Assembly: GCF_008364845.1 (NCBI RefSeq)
Contig: NZ_VTTP01000004.1
Coordinates: forward strand, 124,001-188,000
Length of the DNA: 64,000 bases
Origin: Actinotalea subterranea
Lineage (GTDB): Bacteria > Actinomycetota > Actinomycetes > Actinomycetales > Cellulomonadaceae
Direction: 5' to 3'
In this document: piece by piece, positions 36,961-45,903 of the stretch
Layout: the number at the start of each line of letters is the position of its first letter
Numbering within the stretch: the first letter of the stretch is position 1
Notes under the pieces: model-generated
The model's input: only the letters and a program-made list of their open reading frames with translations
The model's database searches: none
Told to the model about the DNA's origin: nothing
Made by a program: the position numbers and the translations under genes

Positions 36961-37293
36961 ATGGCACAGAAGGTTCAGGTCGTCCTCGTCGACGACATCG
37001 ATGGCGGCAAGGCTGACGAGACCGTCACCTTCGCGCTCGACGGCGTCTCCTACGAGATCGACCTCAGCACCGGCAACGCGGCCGCGCTCCGTGACGCGTT
37101 CGCCTCGTGGGTAGGCCACGCGCGTCGGGTCGGCGGCCGTACACGCACCGCACGCCGGTCCACCGGCGGCTCCACGCGCGCCTCCGGGGGGCAGAGCGCC
37201 GAGATCCGCGACTGGGCCCGGGCCAACGGCTACACGGTCAACGAGCGGGGCCGCATCCCGGCCGAGGTCAAGGCCGCGTACGACGCCCGCTGA
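36961..37293 (+). CDS. lsr2: Lsr2 nucleoid-associated silencer
   Basis: A 110-aa H-NS-like protein that bridges DNA and silences AT-rich, often acquired, genes. The N-terminal dimerisation strands (QKVQVVLVDDIDGGKADETVTFALDG, in parts) and the C-terminal DNA-binding domain with RDWARANGYTVNERGRIPAEV are complete; the R-G-R triplet inserts in the minor groove. A TATTGT at 36911-36916 can be the -10 box, ~45 nt before the ATG. Upstream, TGTTC-GCG-GAACA (36871-36883) is a short dyad of unknown use. A strong terminator follows. Confidence 0.97.
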   Translation: MAQKVQVVLVDDIDGGKADETVTFALDGVSYEIDLSTGNAAALRDAFASWVGHARRVGGRTRTARRSTGGSTRASGGQSAEIRDWARANGYTVNERGRIPAEVKAAYDAR

Positions 37294-37312
37294 CGCACCC
37301 GGCACGCCGCGA

Positions 37313-37347
37313 CGAGAGCCCGCCTGCTCCGAGCAGGCGGGCTCTCG
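37313..37347. terminator. Strong terminator after lsr2
   Basis: A 17-bp perfect inverted repeat, CGAGAGCCCGCCTGCTC and its complement, around a single central base (effective loop 3-5 nt). It lies 20 nt after lsr2 and separates it from the convergent xylB. Confidence 0.88.
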
Positions 37348-37453
37348 CGCGTCCGGGTACGTGAGGCCGGCGCGCCACGGACAGCGGTCCGGCGGACGCG
37401 GAGCCGGCGGCGGCTGACCCGCCGCCGGCACACCCGCGCCGCCCCCGCACCCG

Positions 37454-38932
37454 TCAGGGCCGGCGGGCCGTGAGCTCGCGGACCGCCGCGTACTGCTCGC
37501 GGACCTGCGGCGCGGCGTCGGCCGTGAAGACCTGCGCCGTGGACGCCGCCCACGCGGGGGCGGGCACGGGCGCACCGGTGCCCCCGCCGACGGCCCGCTG
37601 CGCGGCGAGGACCCACGCGGCCTGCCGTGCGGCGCCGTCGGCCACGTACTCGCCGGGCTCGGGCACCGTGACGTCCAGGCCGAGGACCGCGGGGGCGATG
37701 CGGCGGACGGCCTCGGACTGCGCACCGCCGCCGATGAGCTGGACGCGCTCGACGGGCACGCCCTGCGCCCGCAGCGCGTCCAGGCCGTCGGCGAGGGCGC
37801 AGAGCATGCCCTCGACCGCGGCCCGGGCGAGGTGCGCGGGCGTCGTGTTGGCGAGCCGCATGCCGTGCAGGGCGCCCGTCGCGTCAGGCTTGTTGGGCGT
37901 CCGCTCGCCCTCGAGGTACGGGACGAGGACGAGGCCGTCCGCGCCCGCCGGTGCGGACAGGGCGAGGGCGCTCAGCCCGGCGTGGTCGACGCCGAGCATG
38001 CGCGCCGCGGCGTCGAGGACCCGCGAGGCGTTGAGCGTGCACGCGAGCGGCAGGAAGGCGCCGGTGGCGTCGGCGAACCCCGTGACCAGGCCCGAGGCGT
38101 CAGCGGTCGGTGCGGCGGACACGGCGGAGACGACGCCGGAGGTTCCGATCGAGATCGCGACGTCGCCGGGGCGCATGCCCAGCCCGAGGGCGGCAGCGGC
38201 GTTGTCGCCCGCACCCGCCCCGAGGAGCAGGGGTGCTGCGCCGGGGCGCTCGACGACGTGCGCGGCGTCCCAGGGGTGCACGACGCGCGGCAGGACCGCG
38301 TCGTGGCCGAGGCCGAGCACGAGGAGGTCGCGCCGGTAGTCGTCGGTGAAGGGCGACCAGTAGCCGGTACCGCTCGCGTCGGAGCGGTCGGTGGTGAGCT
38401 GGTCGAGGGCCGCGCCCGCGCCGGGGCCGTGGCCCGCGAGGCGCCACGTCAGCCAGTCGTGCGGCAGGGCGACGGCCGCGACCCGGGCCGCGTTGGCGGG
38501 CTCGGCGTCGCGCAGCCAGCGCAGCTTGGTGACCGTGAAGGAGGCCACGGGCACGGAGCCCGTCGCCTCGGCCCACGCGCGCGCGCCCGTGGTGCCCGGG
38601 GTCGACCCGGCCCCGAGCTCCTCGACGAGGTCGAGCGCGGCCTGGGCGGAGCGTGTGTCGTTCCACAGGAGCGCGTCGCGGACGACGGCCCCGTCCGCGT
38701 CGAGGGCCACCATGCCGTGCTGCTGGCCTCCCACGGCCAGGGCCGCGACGTCGTCGAGACCTCCGGCGTCCGCGACCGCGGACTGCAGGGCGTCCCACCA
38801 GTGGCGGGGGTCGACCTCGGTGCCGTCGGGGTGGCTCGCACGGCCGGTGCGCACGAGTGCACCGGTGTCGGCGTCGCGCACCACGACCTTGCAGGACTGG
38901 GTGGACGAGTCCACGCCGGCGACGAGCGTCAT
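37454..38932 (-). CDS. xylB: Xylulokinase
   Basis: Phosphorylates D-xylulose to xylulose-5-phosphate for the pentose phosphate pathway. 492 aa, FGGY family: [15 protein letters not shown], the substrate motif [47 protein letters not shown] and the C-terminal signature [25 protein letters not shown] precedes the ATG. It follows xylA by 70 nt in the same direction. Confidence 0.96.
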   Translation of the reverse strand: MTLVAGVDSSTQSCKVVVRDADTGALVRTGRASHPDGTEVDPRHWWDALQSAVADAGGLDDVAALAVGGQQHGMVALDADGAVVRDALLWNDTRSAQAALDLVEELGAGSTPGTTGARAWAEATGSVPVASFTVTKLRWLRDAEPANAARVAAVALPHDWLTWRLAGHGPGAGAALDQLTTDRSDASGTGYWSPFTDDYRRDLLVLGLGHDAVLPRVVHPWDAAHVVERPGAAPLLLGAGAGDNAAAALGLGMRPGDVAISIGTSGVVSAVSAAPTADASGLVTGFADATGAFLPLACTLNASRVLDAAARMLGVDHAGLSALALSAPAGADGLVLVPYLEGERTPNKPDATGALHGMRLANTTPAHLARAAVEGMLCALADGLDALRAQGVPVERVQLIGGGAQSEAVRRIAPAVLGLDVTVPEPGEYVADGAARQAAWVLAAQRAVGGGTGAPVPAPAWAASTAQVFTADAAPQVREQYAAVRELTARRP

Positions 38933-39002
38933 CGCTCCTCCTTGGGGAGACGGGCGGGCCCCGGGCGGCGTGCTGCCGCCCGGGGCCAGGTGGGTGTGAG
39001 GG

Positions 39003-40190
39003 TCAGCGCGCGCCGAGCGCGTGCTCGAGGGCGAGCTGGTTGAGCCGGACGAAGTGGAAGCCGCGCGCGGCGACCTCCTCGACGTCGAGCTCCTCGTAGG
39101 CGCTGCGGTCCGCCAGGAGGTCCTGGAGCGTCTCGCCCTCGCCGAGGGTCGGCTGAGCCAGGTCGAAGACGCCCGACGCCTCGAGCGCCTCCTGCACCTC
39201 CGGGTCGGCGCGGAAGGCCCGCGCGCGGTCGGCCAGCAGGATGTACGTCGCCATGTTGGCGGCGGCCGAGTCCCACACGCCCTGCATGTTCTCGGTGCGC
39301 GACGGCTTGTAGTCGAAGTGGACCGGGCCGTCGTAGCGGGGGCCGCCGCTCGGGAAGCCGTTGACCAGGAGGTCGACGGTGGCGAACGCCGAGAAGAGGT
39401 CGCCGTGGCCGAAGACGAGGTCCTGGTCGTACTTGATGGAGCGCTGGCCGTTGAGGTCGATGTGGAAGAGCTTGTCCGCCCACAGCGCCTGGGCCAGGCC
39501 CGTCGTGTAGTTGAGGCCGGCCATCTGCTCGTGGCCCACCTCGGGGTTGAGGCCGACGATGTCGCCGTTCTCGAGCTTGGCGATGAGGCCGAGCGCGTGG
39601 CCGATCGTGGGCAGGAGGATGTCGCCACGGGGCTCGTTGGGCTTGGGCTCGAGCGCGATGCGCAGGTCGTAGCCCTTCTCCTTGATGTAGCCGGCGACCG
39701 TGTCGATGCCCTCCGCGTACCGGGCGTGCGCGGCGTAGAGGTCCTTGGCGGCGTCGTACTCGGCGCCCTCGCGGCCGCCCCACATGACGAACGTCTTGGC
39801 GCCCAGCTCGGCTGCGAGGTCCACGTTGCGGATGATCTTGCGCAGGCCGTAGCGGCGCACGCGGCGGTCGTTCGAGGTGAACGCGCCGTCCTTGAAGATC
39901 GGGTGCGAGAACGTGTTGGTCGTGACCATCTCGACCTGGATGCCGGTCTCCTCGAGCGCACCGCGGAAGCGGGCGAGGATGCGGTCGCGCTCGGCGGCGT
40001 CGGAGCCGAACGGCACGACGTCGTCGTCGTGGAACGTCACGAACGACGCGCCGAGCTCGGCGAGACGGTGGACGGACTCGACGGGGTCGGTCCACGGGCG
40101 GGTCGCGTCACCGAACTGGTCACGCGCCTCCCAGCCGACGGTCCAGAGGCCGAACGAGAACTTGTCCTCGGGGGTGGGCTTGCGCACCAT
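39003..40190 (-). CDS. xylA: Xylose isomerase
   Basis: Interconverts D-xylose and D-xylulose (and glucose/fructose). 395 aa, the compact actinobacterial class I type ([18 protein letters not shown]). Catalytic His in [32 protein letters not shown], Glu in [12 protein letters not shown], metal site [11 protein letters not shown] and [21 protein letters not shown] precedes ATG 40190. Divergent from the ROK repressor across a 97-bp region with a 20-bp operator candidate. Confidence 0.97.
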   Translation of the reverse strand: MVRKPTPEDKFSFGLWTVGWEARDQFGDATRPWTDPVESVHRLAELGASFVTFHDDDVVPFGSDAAERDRILARFRGALEETGIQVEMVTTNTFSHPIFKDGAFTSNDRRVRRYGLRKIIRNVDLAAELGAKTFVMWGGREGAEYDAAKDLYAAHARYAEGIDTVAGYIKEKGYDLRIALEPKPNEPRGDILLPTIGHALGLIAKLENGDIVGLNPEVGHEQMAGLNYTTGLAQALWADKLFHIDLNGQRSIKYDQDLVFGHGDLFSAFATVDLLVNGFPSGGPRYDGPVHFDYKPSRTENMQGVWDSAAANMATYILLADRARAFRADPEVQEALEASGVFDLAQPTLGEGETLQDLLADRSAYEELDVEEVAARGFHFVRLNQLALEHALGAR

Positions 40191-40240
40191 GCTGGCTTCT
40201 CCTCGGTGAGAACGATTCGGGCAGGCCCGGCGGCCAGCCA

Positions 40241-40260
40241 TTTGTTGTATGGCTGAACTT
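40241..40260. promoter_or_regulatory. Operator candidate for the xylose ROK repressor, site 1
   Basis: TTTGTTGTATGGCTGAACTT lies in the xylA/repressor divergent region and covers the -35 position of the repressor promoter. The same 20-mer with one mismatch occurs on the opposite strand before xylF (41705-41724). Both are followed by AT. Confidence 0.75.
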
Positions 40261-40275
40261 ATCCGCGATGCCCGA

Positions 40276-40281
40276 TAGGGT
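40276..40281 (+). promoter_or_regulatory. -10 box TAGGGT, leaderless start of the ROK repressor
   Basis: TAGGGT, six nucleotides (CAAGGC), ATG at 40288. The operator candidate at 40241-40260 overlaps its -35 region, which predicts autoregulation. Confidence 0.55.
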
Positions 40282-40287
40282 CAAGGC

Positions 40288-41586
40288 ATGACGCAGGTGC
40301 AGCGTGCCGGGGGGTCGGCCCCGCTGCGTCCCCACCGCAGCGCCGGACCGGCCGGGGGAGCGCGCGCCGCGCGCCAGCAGAGCCTGCGCCACCACAACCT
40401 CGGCCTGGCCCTGCGCCACGTGATGGACGCCCCCGAGCCCGTGTCGCGCGCCGACATCGCCGCCGCCACGGGCCTGACGCGGGCGACGGTCTCGGCCCTG
40501 GTCGACAGGCTCATCGCGGCGGGTCTCGTGACCGAGCTCGAGCCCGTGGCCGCCCAGCGGGCCGGCCGGCCCGCCGTCCCGCTGGTCCCGGCGCGCGGCA
40601 CGGTCGCCGCCGTGGGCATGGAGGTCAACGTCGACTACCTCGGGGTGCGCGCCATGGACCTCGCGGGCCGCGTGGTGACCGAGCGCGTGGAGCTGGGCGA
40701 CTTCCGGGGGAGCGACCCCGTCGTGGTCCTCGACCGCCTCGCGCAGCTCGCGGGCTCCGCCGTCGCGCTCCTCTCGGCCGACGGCGTCGCGCTCGTCGGG
40801 CTCGCGCTCGCGATCCCCGGCCTGGTCGACAGCGACACCGGCCCCCTGCGGCTCGCCCCCAACCTGGGGTGGCGCGACGTCGACGTCGTCGGGATGCTCT
40901 CGGCGCACCCCGTGCTGGCGGGCCTGCCCCCGCGGCTCGCCAACGAGGCGAACCTCGCCGCACGCGCCGAGGCGCACGCACGCCGGCTGACCGGCCCCTC
41001 GAGCTTCGTGTACGTCTCGGGTGAGGTGGGCGTCGGTGGCGCGATCGTGCTCGACGGGCAGATCTTCGCCGGCCGGCACGGCTGGAGCGGTGAGATCGGC
41101 CACACCGTCCTGGGCACCGCGGGCGCCTTCGGGGAGGGCGGGACGCTCGAGAGCTACGCCGGCCAGGACGCGATCCTGGCCCGCGCGGGTCTGCCGAGGA
41201 CCGCGCCCCTGGCCGCGCTGCTCGCGGCCGTCGCCGCGGGGGACGCCGCCGCGCTCGCCGCGCTCGACGTCGCGGGAGCGGCCCTGGGTGCGGCCCTCGC
41301 GAACGTCGTGAACGTGGTGGACGTCGAGCACGTGGTGCTCGGCGGCATCTACGCCGAGCTCGCCGAGCATGTCCGTGACGCGGTCACGGAGCAGCTGCGT
41401 CGCCGGGTGCTGTCGGCCCCCTGGTCGAGCGTCGAGCTGAGCGTGGCGCGTGCCGGGCAGTACCCCGCGATGACCGGCGGCGCGATCTCGGTGCTCGAGA
41501 GCCTCGTCGACGACCCGGCCGGGTGGGCGGGCGACGAGTCCGCGATGCCCCTCGTCGCCGGCGCGCCGCCCGCCCGTCGGTCCTGA
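40288..41586 (+). CDS. xylR: ROK-family transcriptional repressor of xylose genes
   Basis: A 432-aa regulator. Residues ~40-90 form a winged helix-turn-helix (VSRADIAAATGLTRATVSALVDRLIAAGLV), followed by a sugar-kinase-like ROK domain (VGMEVNVDYLGV, GLALAIPGLVDSDTG, VSGEVGVGGAIVLDGQIFAGRHGWSGEIGH, in parts). The usual CxCGxxGCxE zinc motif after EIGH is replaced by a Cys-free GTAGAFGEGGTLESYAG, so the structural zinc site seems lost. Divergent from xylAB and followed by the sugar ABC transporter, with two matching operator candidates, so control of xylose uptake and catabolism is the natural reading. Confidence 0.88.
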   Translation: MTQVQRAGGSAPLRPHRSAGPAGGARAARQQSLRHHNLGLALRHVMDAPEPVSRADIAAATGLTRATVSALVDRLIAAGLVTELEPVAAQRAGRPAVPLVPARGTVAAVGMEVNVDYLGVRAMDLAGRVVTERVELGDFRGSDPVVVLDRLAQLAGSAVALLSADGVALVGLALAIPGLVDSDTGPLRLAPNLGWRDVDVVGMLSAHPVLAGLPPRLANEANLAARAEAHARRLTGPSSFVYVSGEVGVGGAIVLDGQIFAGRHGWSGEIGHTVLGTAGAFGEGGTLESYAGQDAILARAGLPRTAPLAALLAAVAAGDAAALAALDVAGAALGAALANVVNVVDVEHVVLGGIYAELAEHVRDAVTEQLRRRVLSAPWSSVELSVARAGQYPAMTGGAISVLESLVDDPAGWAGDESAMPLVAGAPPARRS

Positions 41587-41615
41587 CCGGCCGCTCGCCG
41601 CCGCCGCTCGGCGCC

Positions 41616-41637
41616 CACGATCCGTAACCGGATCGTG
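41616..41637. terminator. Hairpin after the ROK repressor
   Basis: CACGATCCG and CGGATCGTG form a perfect 9-bp stem with a 4-nt loop, 30 nt after the repressor stop. Terminator is most likely; as a dyad upstream of xylF it could also bind a protein. Confidence 0.55.
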
Positions 41638-41704
41638 ACCCGCCCAGGCGCACCAGCCCCTTGCATGGAACGCGTTGCGTTCAATATGTTAAGCCAGCCG
41701 CAAT

Positions 41705-41724
41705 AAGTTCAGCCAGACAACAAA
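41705..41724. promoter_or_regulatory. Operator candidate for the xylose ROK repressor, site 2
   Basis: Reverse complement reads TTTGTTGTCTGGCTGAACTT, one mismatch from site 1. A second partial copy is 19 bp away: GTTAAGCCAG (41688-41697) versus GTTCAGCCAG (41707-41716). It is 110 nt upstream of the sugar-binding protein gene. Confidence 0.75.
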
Positions 41725-41833
41725 ACGCCGTCGCGCAGCGCCGCCGTGACCCGAGGAGGGGTGACGGTGGCGGCGACGGCAGGCGCGGCGCGCCGGACTG
41801 ACCGGCGGAGAACCGGACCGAAGGGTGACAACG

Positions 41834-42970
41834 ATGTCGACACGAAAGACCAGGGCGCTTGCCGCGATCGCGGGCACGGCGCTCCTCCTCGGGCTCGGGG
41901 CGTGCAGCGCCGAGCGGACCGAGACCCCTGCCGACGAGGAGACCGCGGCGGCGGGCGAGGAGGGTGGCGGCCTCATCGGCATCGCCATGCCGACGCGCAG
42001 CCTCGAGCGGTGGAACAAGGACGGGTCGAACCTCGAGACCCTGCTTCAGGACGCGGGCTACGAGACGAGCCTGCAGTACGCGGACAACAAGGTCGACCAG
42101 CAGATCACGCAGCTGCAGAACATGATCAACTCTGGTGCCGAGGTCCTGGTCATCGCCTCGATCGACGGCACCGCGCTCGGCCCGGTGCTCGAGGACGCGG
42201 CCAGCAAGGACATCAAGGTCATCGCGTACGACCGCCTGATCAACGACACGGACAACGTCGACTACTACGCGACGTTCGACAACTACCAGGTCGGCCAGGA
42301 GCAGGGGAAGTTCATCGAGGAGCAGCTCGGTCTCGCCGACGGCGCGGGCCCGTTCAACCTCGAGCCCTTCGCCGGCTCCCCGGACGACAACAACGCGAAG
42401 TTCTTCTTCAGCGGCGCGTGGGACGTCCTGCTCCCCTACGTGGAGTCCGGGCAGCTCGTGACGCCGTCGGGCAAGGCGCCGGCGAGCAACGACGACTGGG
42501 CCTCGATCGGCATCCTCGGCTGGGGCTCCGACGACGCGCAGGCCGAGATGGAGAACCGTCTCAACTCGTTCTACAGCGGCGGTGACAAGGTCGACGTCGT
42601 CCTGTCGCCCAACGACTCGCTCGCGCTGGGCATCGCCCAGGCCCTCGAGAGCGCGGGCTACGCACCCGGCGACGGCTACCCGATCCTCACCGGTCAGGAC
42701 GCCGACGAGGCCAACGTGAAGAACATGATCGCCGGCAAGCAGTCGATGACGGTCTGGAAGGACACGCGCACCCTCGCGCAGCAGGTCGCCACGATGGTCG
42801 ACCAGGTCGTCACGGGCGCCGACGTCGACGTCAACGACACCGAGACCTACGACAACGGGAACAAGGTCGTCCCGACCTACCTGCTCCCGCCGCAGGTCGT
42901 CACCCCGGACACGATCGAGCAGTACCTCGTCGAGTCCGGCTACTTCACCGCCGACCAGCTCGGCCTCTGA
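41834..42970 (+). CDS. xylF: Sugar ABC transporter substrate-binding lipoprotein (ChvE/XylF type)
   Basis: A 378-aa periplasmic-binding-fold lipoprotein: signal peptide with lipobox LGLGAC at residues ~21-26, then GLIGIAMPTRSLERWNKDG, LQYADNKVDQQITQLQNMI, VIASIDGTALGPVLEDA, VIAYDRLINDTDNVDYYATFDNYQVG. These closely follow ChvE, which binds xylose, glucose, galactose and arabinose. ATG 41834 has AAGGG upstream. Given xylAB and the repressor next to it, xylose is the expected ligand. A 14-bp hairpin follows the gene, which may keep its message more abundant than the downstream membrane genes. Confidence 0.92.
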   Translation: MSTRKTRALAAIAGTALLLGLGACSAERTETPADEETAAAGEEGGGLIGIAMPTRSLERWNKDGSNLETLLQDAGYETSLQYADNKVDQQITQLQNMINSGAEVLVIASIDGTALGPVLEDAASKDIKVIAYDRLINDTDNVDYYATFDNYQVGQEQGKFIEEQLGLADGAGPFNLEPFAGSPDDNNAKFFFSGAWDVLLPYVESGQLVTPSGKAPASNDDWASIGILGWGSDDAQAEMENRLNSFYSGGDKVDVVLSPNDSLALGIAQALESAGYAPGDGYPILTGQDADEANVKNMIAGKQSMTVWKDTRTLAQQVATMVDQVVTGADVDVNDTETYDNGNKVVPTYLLPPQVVTPDTIEQYLVESGYFTADQLGL

Positions 42971-42990
42971 GCCGTCCAGCGGCCCGCACG

Positions 42991-43024
42991 TGGCCTGCCC
43001 GGTGCGCACGCACCGGGCAGGCCA
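42991..43024 (+). terminator. Intra-operon hairpin between xylF and the ATPase gene
   Basis: TGGCCTGCCCGGTG and CACCGGGCAGGCCA, a perfect 14-bp stem with a 6-nt loop (CGCACG), without a following U-tract. It likely acts as partial terminator or 3'-end stabiliser, giving more binding protein than ATPase and permease. Confidence 0.75.
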
Positions 43025-43077
43025 CGCCCTGCGGCGAACCGCCGACGGTCCCCGTCCCCAAGAGACTGTGAGCTGAC

Positions 43078-44625
43078 ATGTCGAGCCAGAGCACCATCCT
43101 CGAGATGCGGAACATCACCAAGACCTTCCCGGGCGTCAAGGCGCTCCAGGACGTGACGCTCGAGGTCGAGCGCGGCGTGGTGCACGCGATCTGCGGCGAG
43201 AACGGCGCAGGCAAGTCGACCCTGATGAACGTGCTGTCCGGGGTCTACCCGCACGGGAGCTACGAGGGGGAGATCCTCTTCGAGGGCGAGCCCTGCAACT
43301 TCCGGACGATCCGCGACAGCGAGGAGCGCGGGATCGTCATCATCCACCAGGAGCTCGCGCTGAGCCCCTTCCTGTCGATCGCCGAGAACATCTTCCTCGG
43401 CAACGAGCGTCAGACCCGCGGCGTCATCGACTGGACCAAGACCAACGTCGAGGCCGCGCAGCTGCTGGCCAGGGTCGGCCTCGACGAGCACGCGGACACC
43501 AAGATCGTGGACATCGGCGTCGGCAAGCAGCAGCTCGTCGAGATCGCCAAGGCGCTCTCCAAGCGGGTCAAGCTCCTCATCCTCGACGAGCCCACCGCGG
43601 CGCTCAACGACGAGGACAGCGCCCACCTGCTCGACCTGATCCGCAGCCTGCGTGGCCAGGGCATCACCTGCATCATCATCAGCCACAAGCTCAACGAGAT
43701 CGCGTCCATCGCGGACTCCACGACGGTGATCCGGGACGGCCGCACGATCGAGACGCTCGACATGCGCGGCGACGAGCCCGTGAGCGAGGAGCGCATCATC
43801 CGGGGCATGGTCGGGCGTTCGCTCGACCACCGCTTCCCGGAACGTCACGCCGTCATCGGCGAGGAGGCGCTGCGGATCGAGGACTGGACGGTGCACCACC
43901 CGCTCCAGCAGGACCGCGTCGTCGTGGACAACGCGTCGCTCAACGTCCACCGGGGCGAGGTCGTGGGCCTCGCGGGTCTCATGGGCGCCGGGCGCACCGA
44001 GCTCGCGATGAGCGTGTTCGGCAGGTCGTACGGGAGCCACATCACGGGTCGTCTGATCAAGGACGGCAAGGAGCTCACGCTCCACTCCGTCGGCCAGGCC
44101 ATCCGTGCCGGCATCGCGTACGCGACCGAGGACCGCAAGAGGTTCGGCCTCAACCTCATCGACGACATCAAGCGCAACATCTCCGCGTCGGCCCTCGGCA
44201 AGGTCTCGCAGTGGGGCGTCATGGACGCGAGCGGTGAGACCAAGGTGGCCGGCAAGTACCGCGCCGACCTCAACATCAAGGCGCCGTCGGTGGACGTCAT
44301 CACCGGGACGCTCTCGGGTGGCAACCAGCAGAAGGTCGTCCTGAGCAAGTGGATCTTCGCGGATCCGGACGTCCTCATCCTCGACGAGCCGACGCGCGGC
44401 ATCGACGTCGGTGCGAAGTACGAGATCTACACCATCATCAACGCCCTGGCGGAGGCCGGCAAAGCCGTCATCGTCATCTCCTCCGAGCTCCCCGAGCTCC
44501 TGGGCGTCTGCGACCGCATCTACGCGCTGAGCCAGGGCCGCATCACCGGCGAGGTCCCCCGAGCCGAGGCCACCCAGGAGTCCCTCATGCGCTACATGAC
44601 CATGGAGAAGGAAGTGTCCCGATGA
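43078..44625 (+). CDS. gguA: Sugar ABC transporter ATP-binding protein (GguA/XylG type)
   Basis: A 515-aa double-ABC ATPase of the carbohydrate uptake transporter-2 class. First domain: Walker [17 protein letters not shown], signature-like [13 protein letters not shown], Walker [12 protein letters not shown]. Second domain: degenerate Walker [17 protein letters not shown], signature [14 protein letters not shown], Walker [15 protein letters not shown]. Cytosolic, energises the permease encoded next with an ATGA overlap. Confidence 0.93.
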   Translation: MSSQSTILEMRNITKTFPGVKALQDVTLEVERGVVHAICGENGAGKSTLMNVLSGVYPHGSYEGEILFEGEPCNFRTIRDSEERGIVIIHQELALSPFLSIAENIFLGNERQTRGVIDWTKTNVEAAQLLARVGLDEHADTKIVDIGVGKQQLVEIAKALSKRVKLLILDEPTAALNDEDSAHLLDLIRSLRGQGITCIIISHKLNEIASIADSTTVIRDGRTIETLDMRGDEPVSEERIIRGMVGRSLDHRFPERHAVIGEEALRIEDWTVHHPLQQDRVVVDNASLNVHRGEVVGLAGLMGAGRTELAMSVFGRSYGSHITGRLIKDGKELTLHSVGQAIRAGIAYATEDRKRFGLNLIDDIKRNISASALGKVSQWGVMDASGETKVAGKYRADLNIKAPSVDVITGTLSGGNQQKVVLSKWIFADPDVLILDEPTRGIDVGAKYEIYTIINALAEAGKAVIVISSELPELLGVCDRIYALSQGRITGEVPRAEATQESLMRYMTMEKEVSR

Positions 44626-45794
44626 CCAGCTTGAAGCGCAGCCTGGGCGGTGACGTCCGGCAGTACGGGATCATGGCCGCGCTCGTCGTGATCGTGATCC
44701 TCTTCCAGGTCCTGACGGACAGCAAGCTCCTCCTGCCGAACAACGTCGCGAGCCTCGTCGGCCAGAACGCCTACGTGATGATCCTCGCGATCGGCATGGT
44801 CATGGTGATCGTCGCGGGCCACATCGACCTGTCCGTCGGGTCCGTCGTCGCGTTCGTCGGCGGCGTCTCGGCGCTCGCGATGAGCGACGCGGGGCTCCCG
44901 TGGCTGGTCGCCGTCGGGATCGGCCTGCTGCTCGGCGCCCTCGTGGGGGCGTGGCAGGGCTTCTGGGTCGCCTACGTCGGCATCCCCGCCTTCATCGTGA
45001 CCCTCGCGGGCATGCTGATCTTCCGGGGTCTCGCCATCGTGCTCGTGGGCGTGACGATCGCGGGCCTGCCGGCGCCGTTCGTGCAGATCTCCAACGGCTA
45101 CGTGCCCAACGGGCTCGGCTACCTCGCGAACCGTGACATCGTGACGCTGCTCCTGGGCGCCGCGACGATCGCGGCCCTCGCGGTGACCCAGATCCGGGCG
45201 CGTCGCGACCTCGTCAAGCACGAGCTCAAGGTCGACCCGTTCGGGGCCTTCATCGGCAAGCTCGTGCTCTTCTCCGCGCTCATCGGGTTCCTCACCTGGA
45301 TCCTCGCGGGCAGCGCGGGCGGTACGCCGATCGTCCTGGTGATCGTCGGCGTGCTCGTGATCGTCTACACGTTCGTCATGGGCAAGACGGTCTTCGGCCG
45401 CCACGTCTACGCGATCGGTGGCAACCTGCACGCCGCGATCCTCTCGGGCGTGAACACACGCAAGGTCAACTTCTGGATCTTCGTGAACATGGGCGTCCTG
45501 GCGGGCATCGCGGGCGTCGTGACGACGTCCCGGGCGGGTGCGGCCATCGCGGCGGCGGGCCAGAACTACGAGCTCGACGCGATCGCCGCGTGCTTCATCG
45601 GCGGCACGGCCGTGACCGGCGGCATCGGCAAGGTGTCGGGCGCCATGGTCGGTGCGCTCATCATGGGCGTGCTCAACATGGGCCTGTCGATCATGAGCGT
45701 GGACGCCGCGTGGCAGCAGGCCATCAAGGGCCTCGTGCTCCTGCTCGCGGTCGCGTTCGACCTGCTCAACAAGCGTCGGGCGCCGTCCGCCTGA
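44622..45794 (+). CDS. gguB: Sugar ABC transporter permease (GguB/XylH type)
   Basis: A 390-aa inner-membrane permease with about ten TM segments and the family loop [18 protein letters not shown]-terminal half has [26 protein letters not shown] and [30 protein letters not shown] (in parts). Its ATG overlaps the ATPase stop. It forms the xylose/monosaccharide import complex with the two upstream gene products. A strong terminator follows. Confidence 0.93.
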   Translation: MTSLKRSLGGDVRQYGIMAALVVIVILFQVLTDSKLLLPNNVASLVGQNAYVMILAIGMVMVIVAGHIDLSVGSVVAFVGGVSALAMSDAGLPWLVAVGIGLLLGALVGAWQGFWVAYVGIPAFIVTLAGMLIFRGLAIVLVGVTIAGLPAPFVQISNGYVPNGLGYLANRDIVTLLLGAATIAALAVTQIRARRDLVKHELKVDPFGAFIGKLVLFSALIGFLTWILAGSAGGTPIVLVIVGVLVIVYTFVMGKTVFGRHVYAIGGNLHAAILSGVNTRKVNFWIFVNMGVLAGIAGVVTTSRAGAAIAAAGQNYELDAIAACFIGGTAVTGGIGKVSGAMVGALIMGVLNMGLSIMSVDAAWQQAIKGLVLLLAVAFDLLNKRRAPSA

Positions 45795-45805
45795 CGTCGC
45801 ACGTG

Positions 45806-45844
45806 CGAGGGGCCGGGACGCGTCGCAGTCGTCCCGGCCCCTCG
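45806..45844 (+). terminator. Terminator of the xylose transporter operon
   Basis: CGAGGGGCCGGGAC and GTCCCGGCCCCTCG form a perfect 14-bp stem with an 11-nt loop, 12 nt after the permease stop. Confidence 0.85.
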
Positions 45845-45891
45845 TGCTGTCCCCACCCGGCGACCGCGGGCGTCGCGCAGGTCCGCGACCG

Positions 45892-45897
45892 TAGGCT
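45892..45897 (+). promoter_or_regulatory. -10 box TAGGCT, leaderless start of the lactonase gene
   Basis: TAGGCT, six nucleotides (TCGAGG), GTG at 45904. Confidence 0.5.
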
Positions 45898-45903
45898 TCG
45901 AGG

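Noticed and set aside
40288-41586. Glucokinase (ROK sugar kinase) instead of repressor
   Set aside because: An N-terminal winged helix-turn-helix is present, and the gene is divergent from xylAB with operator-like repeats.
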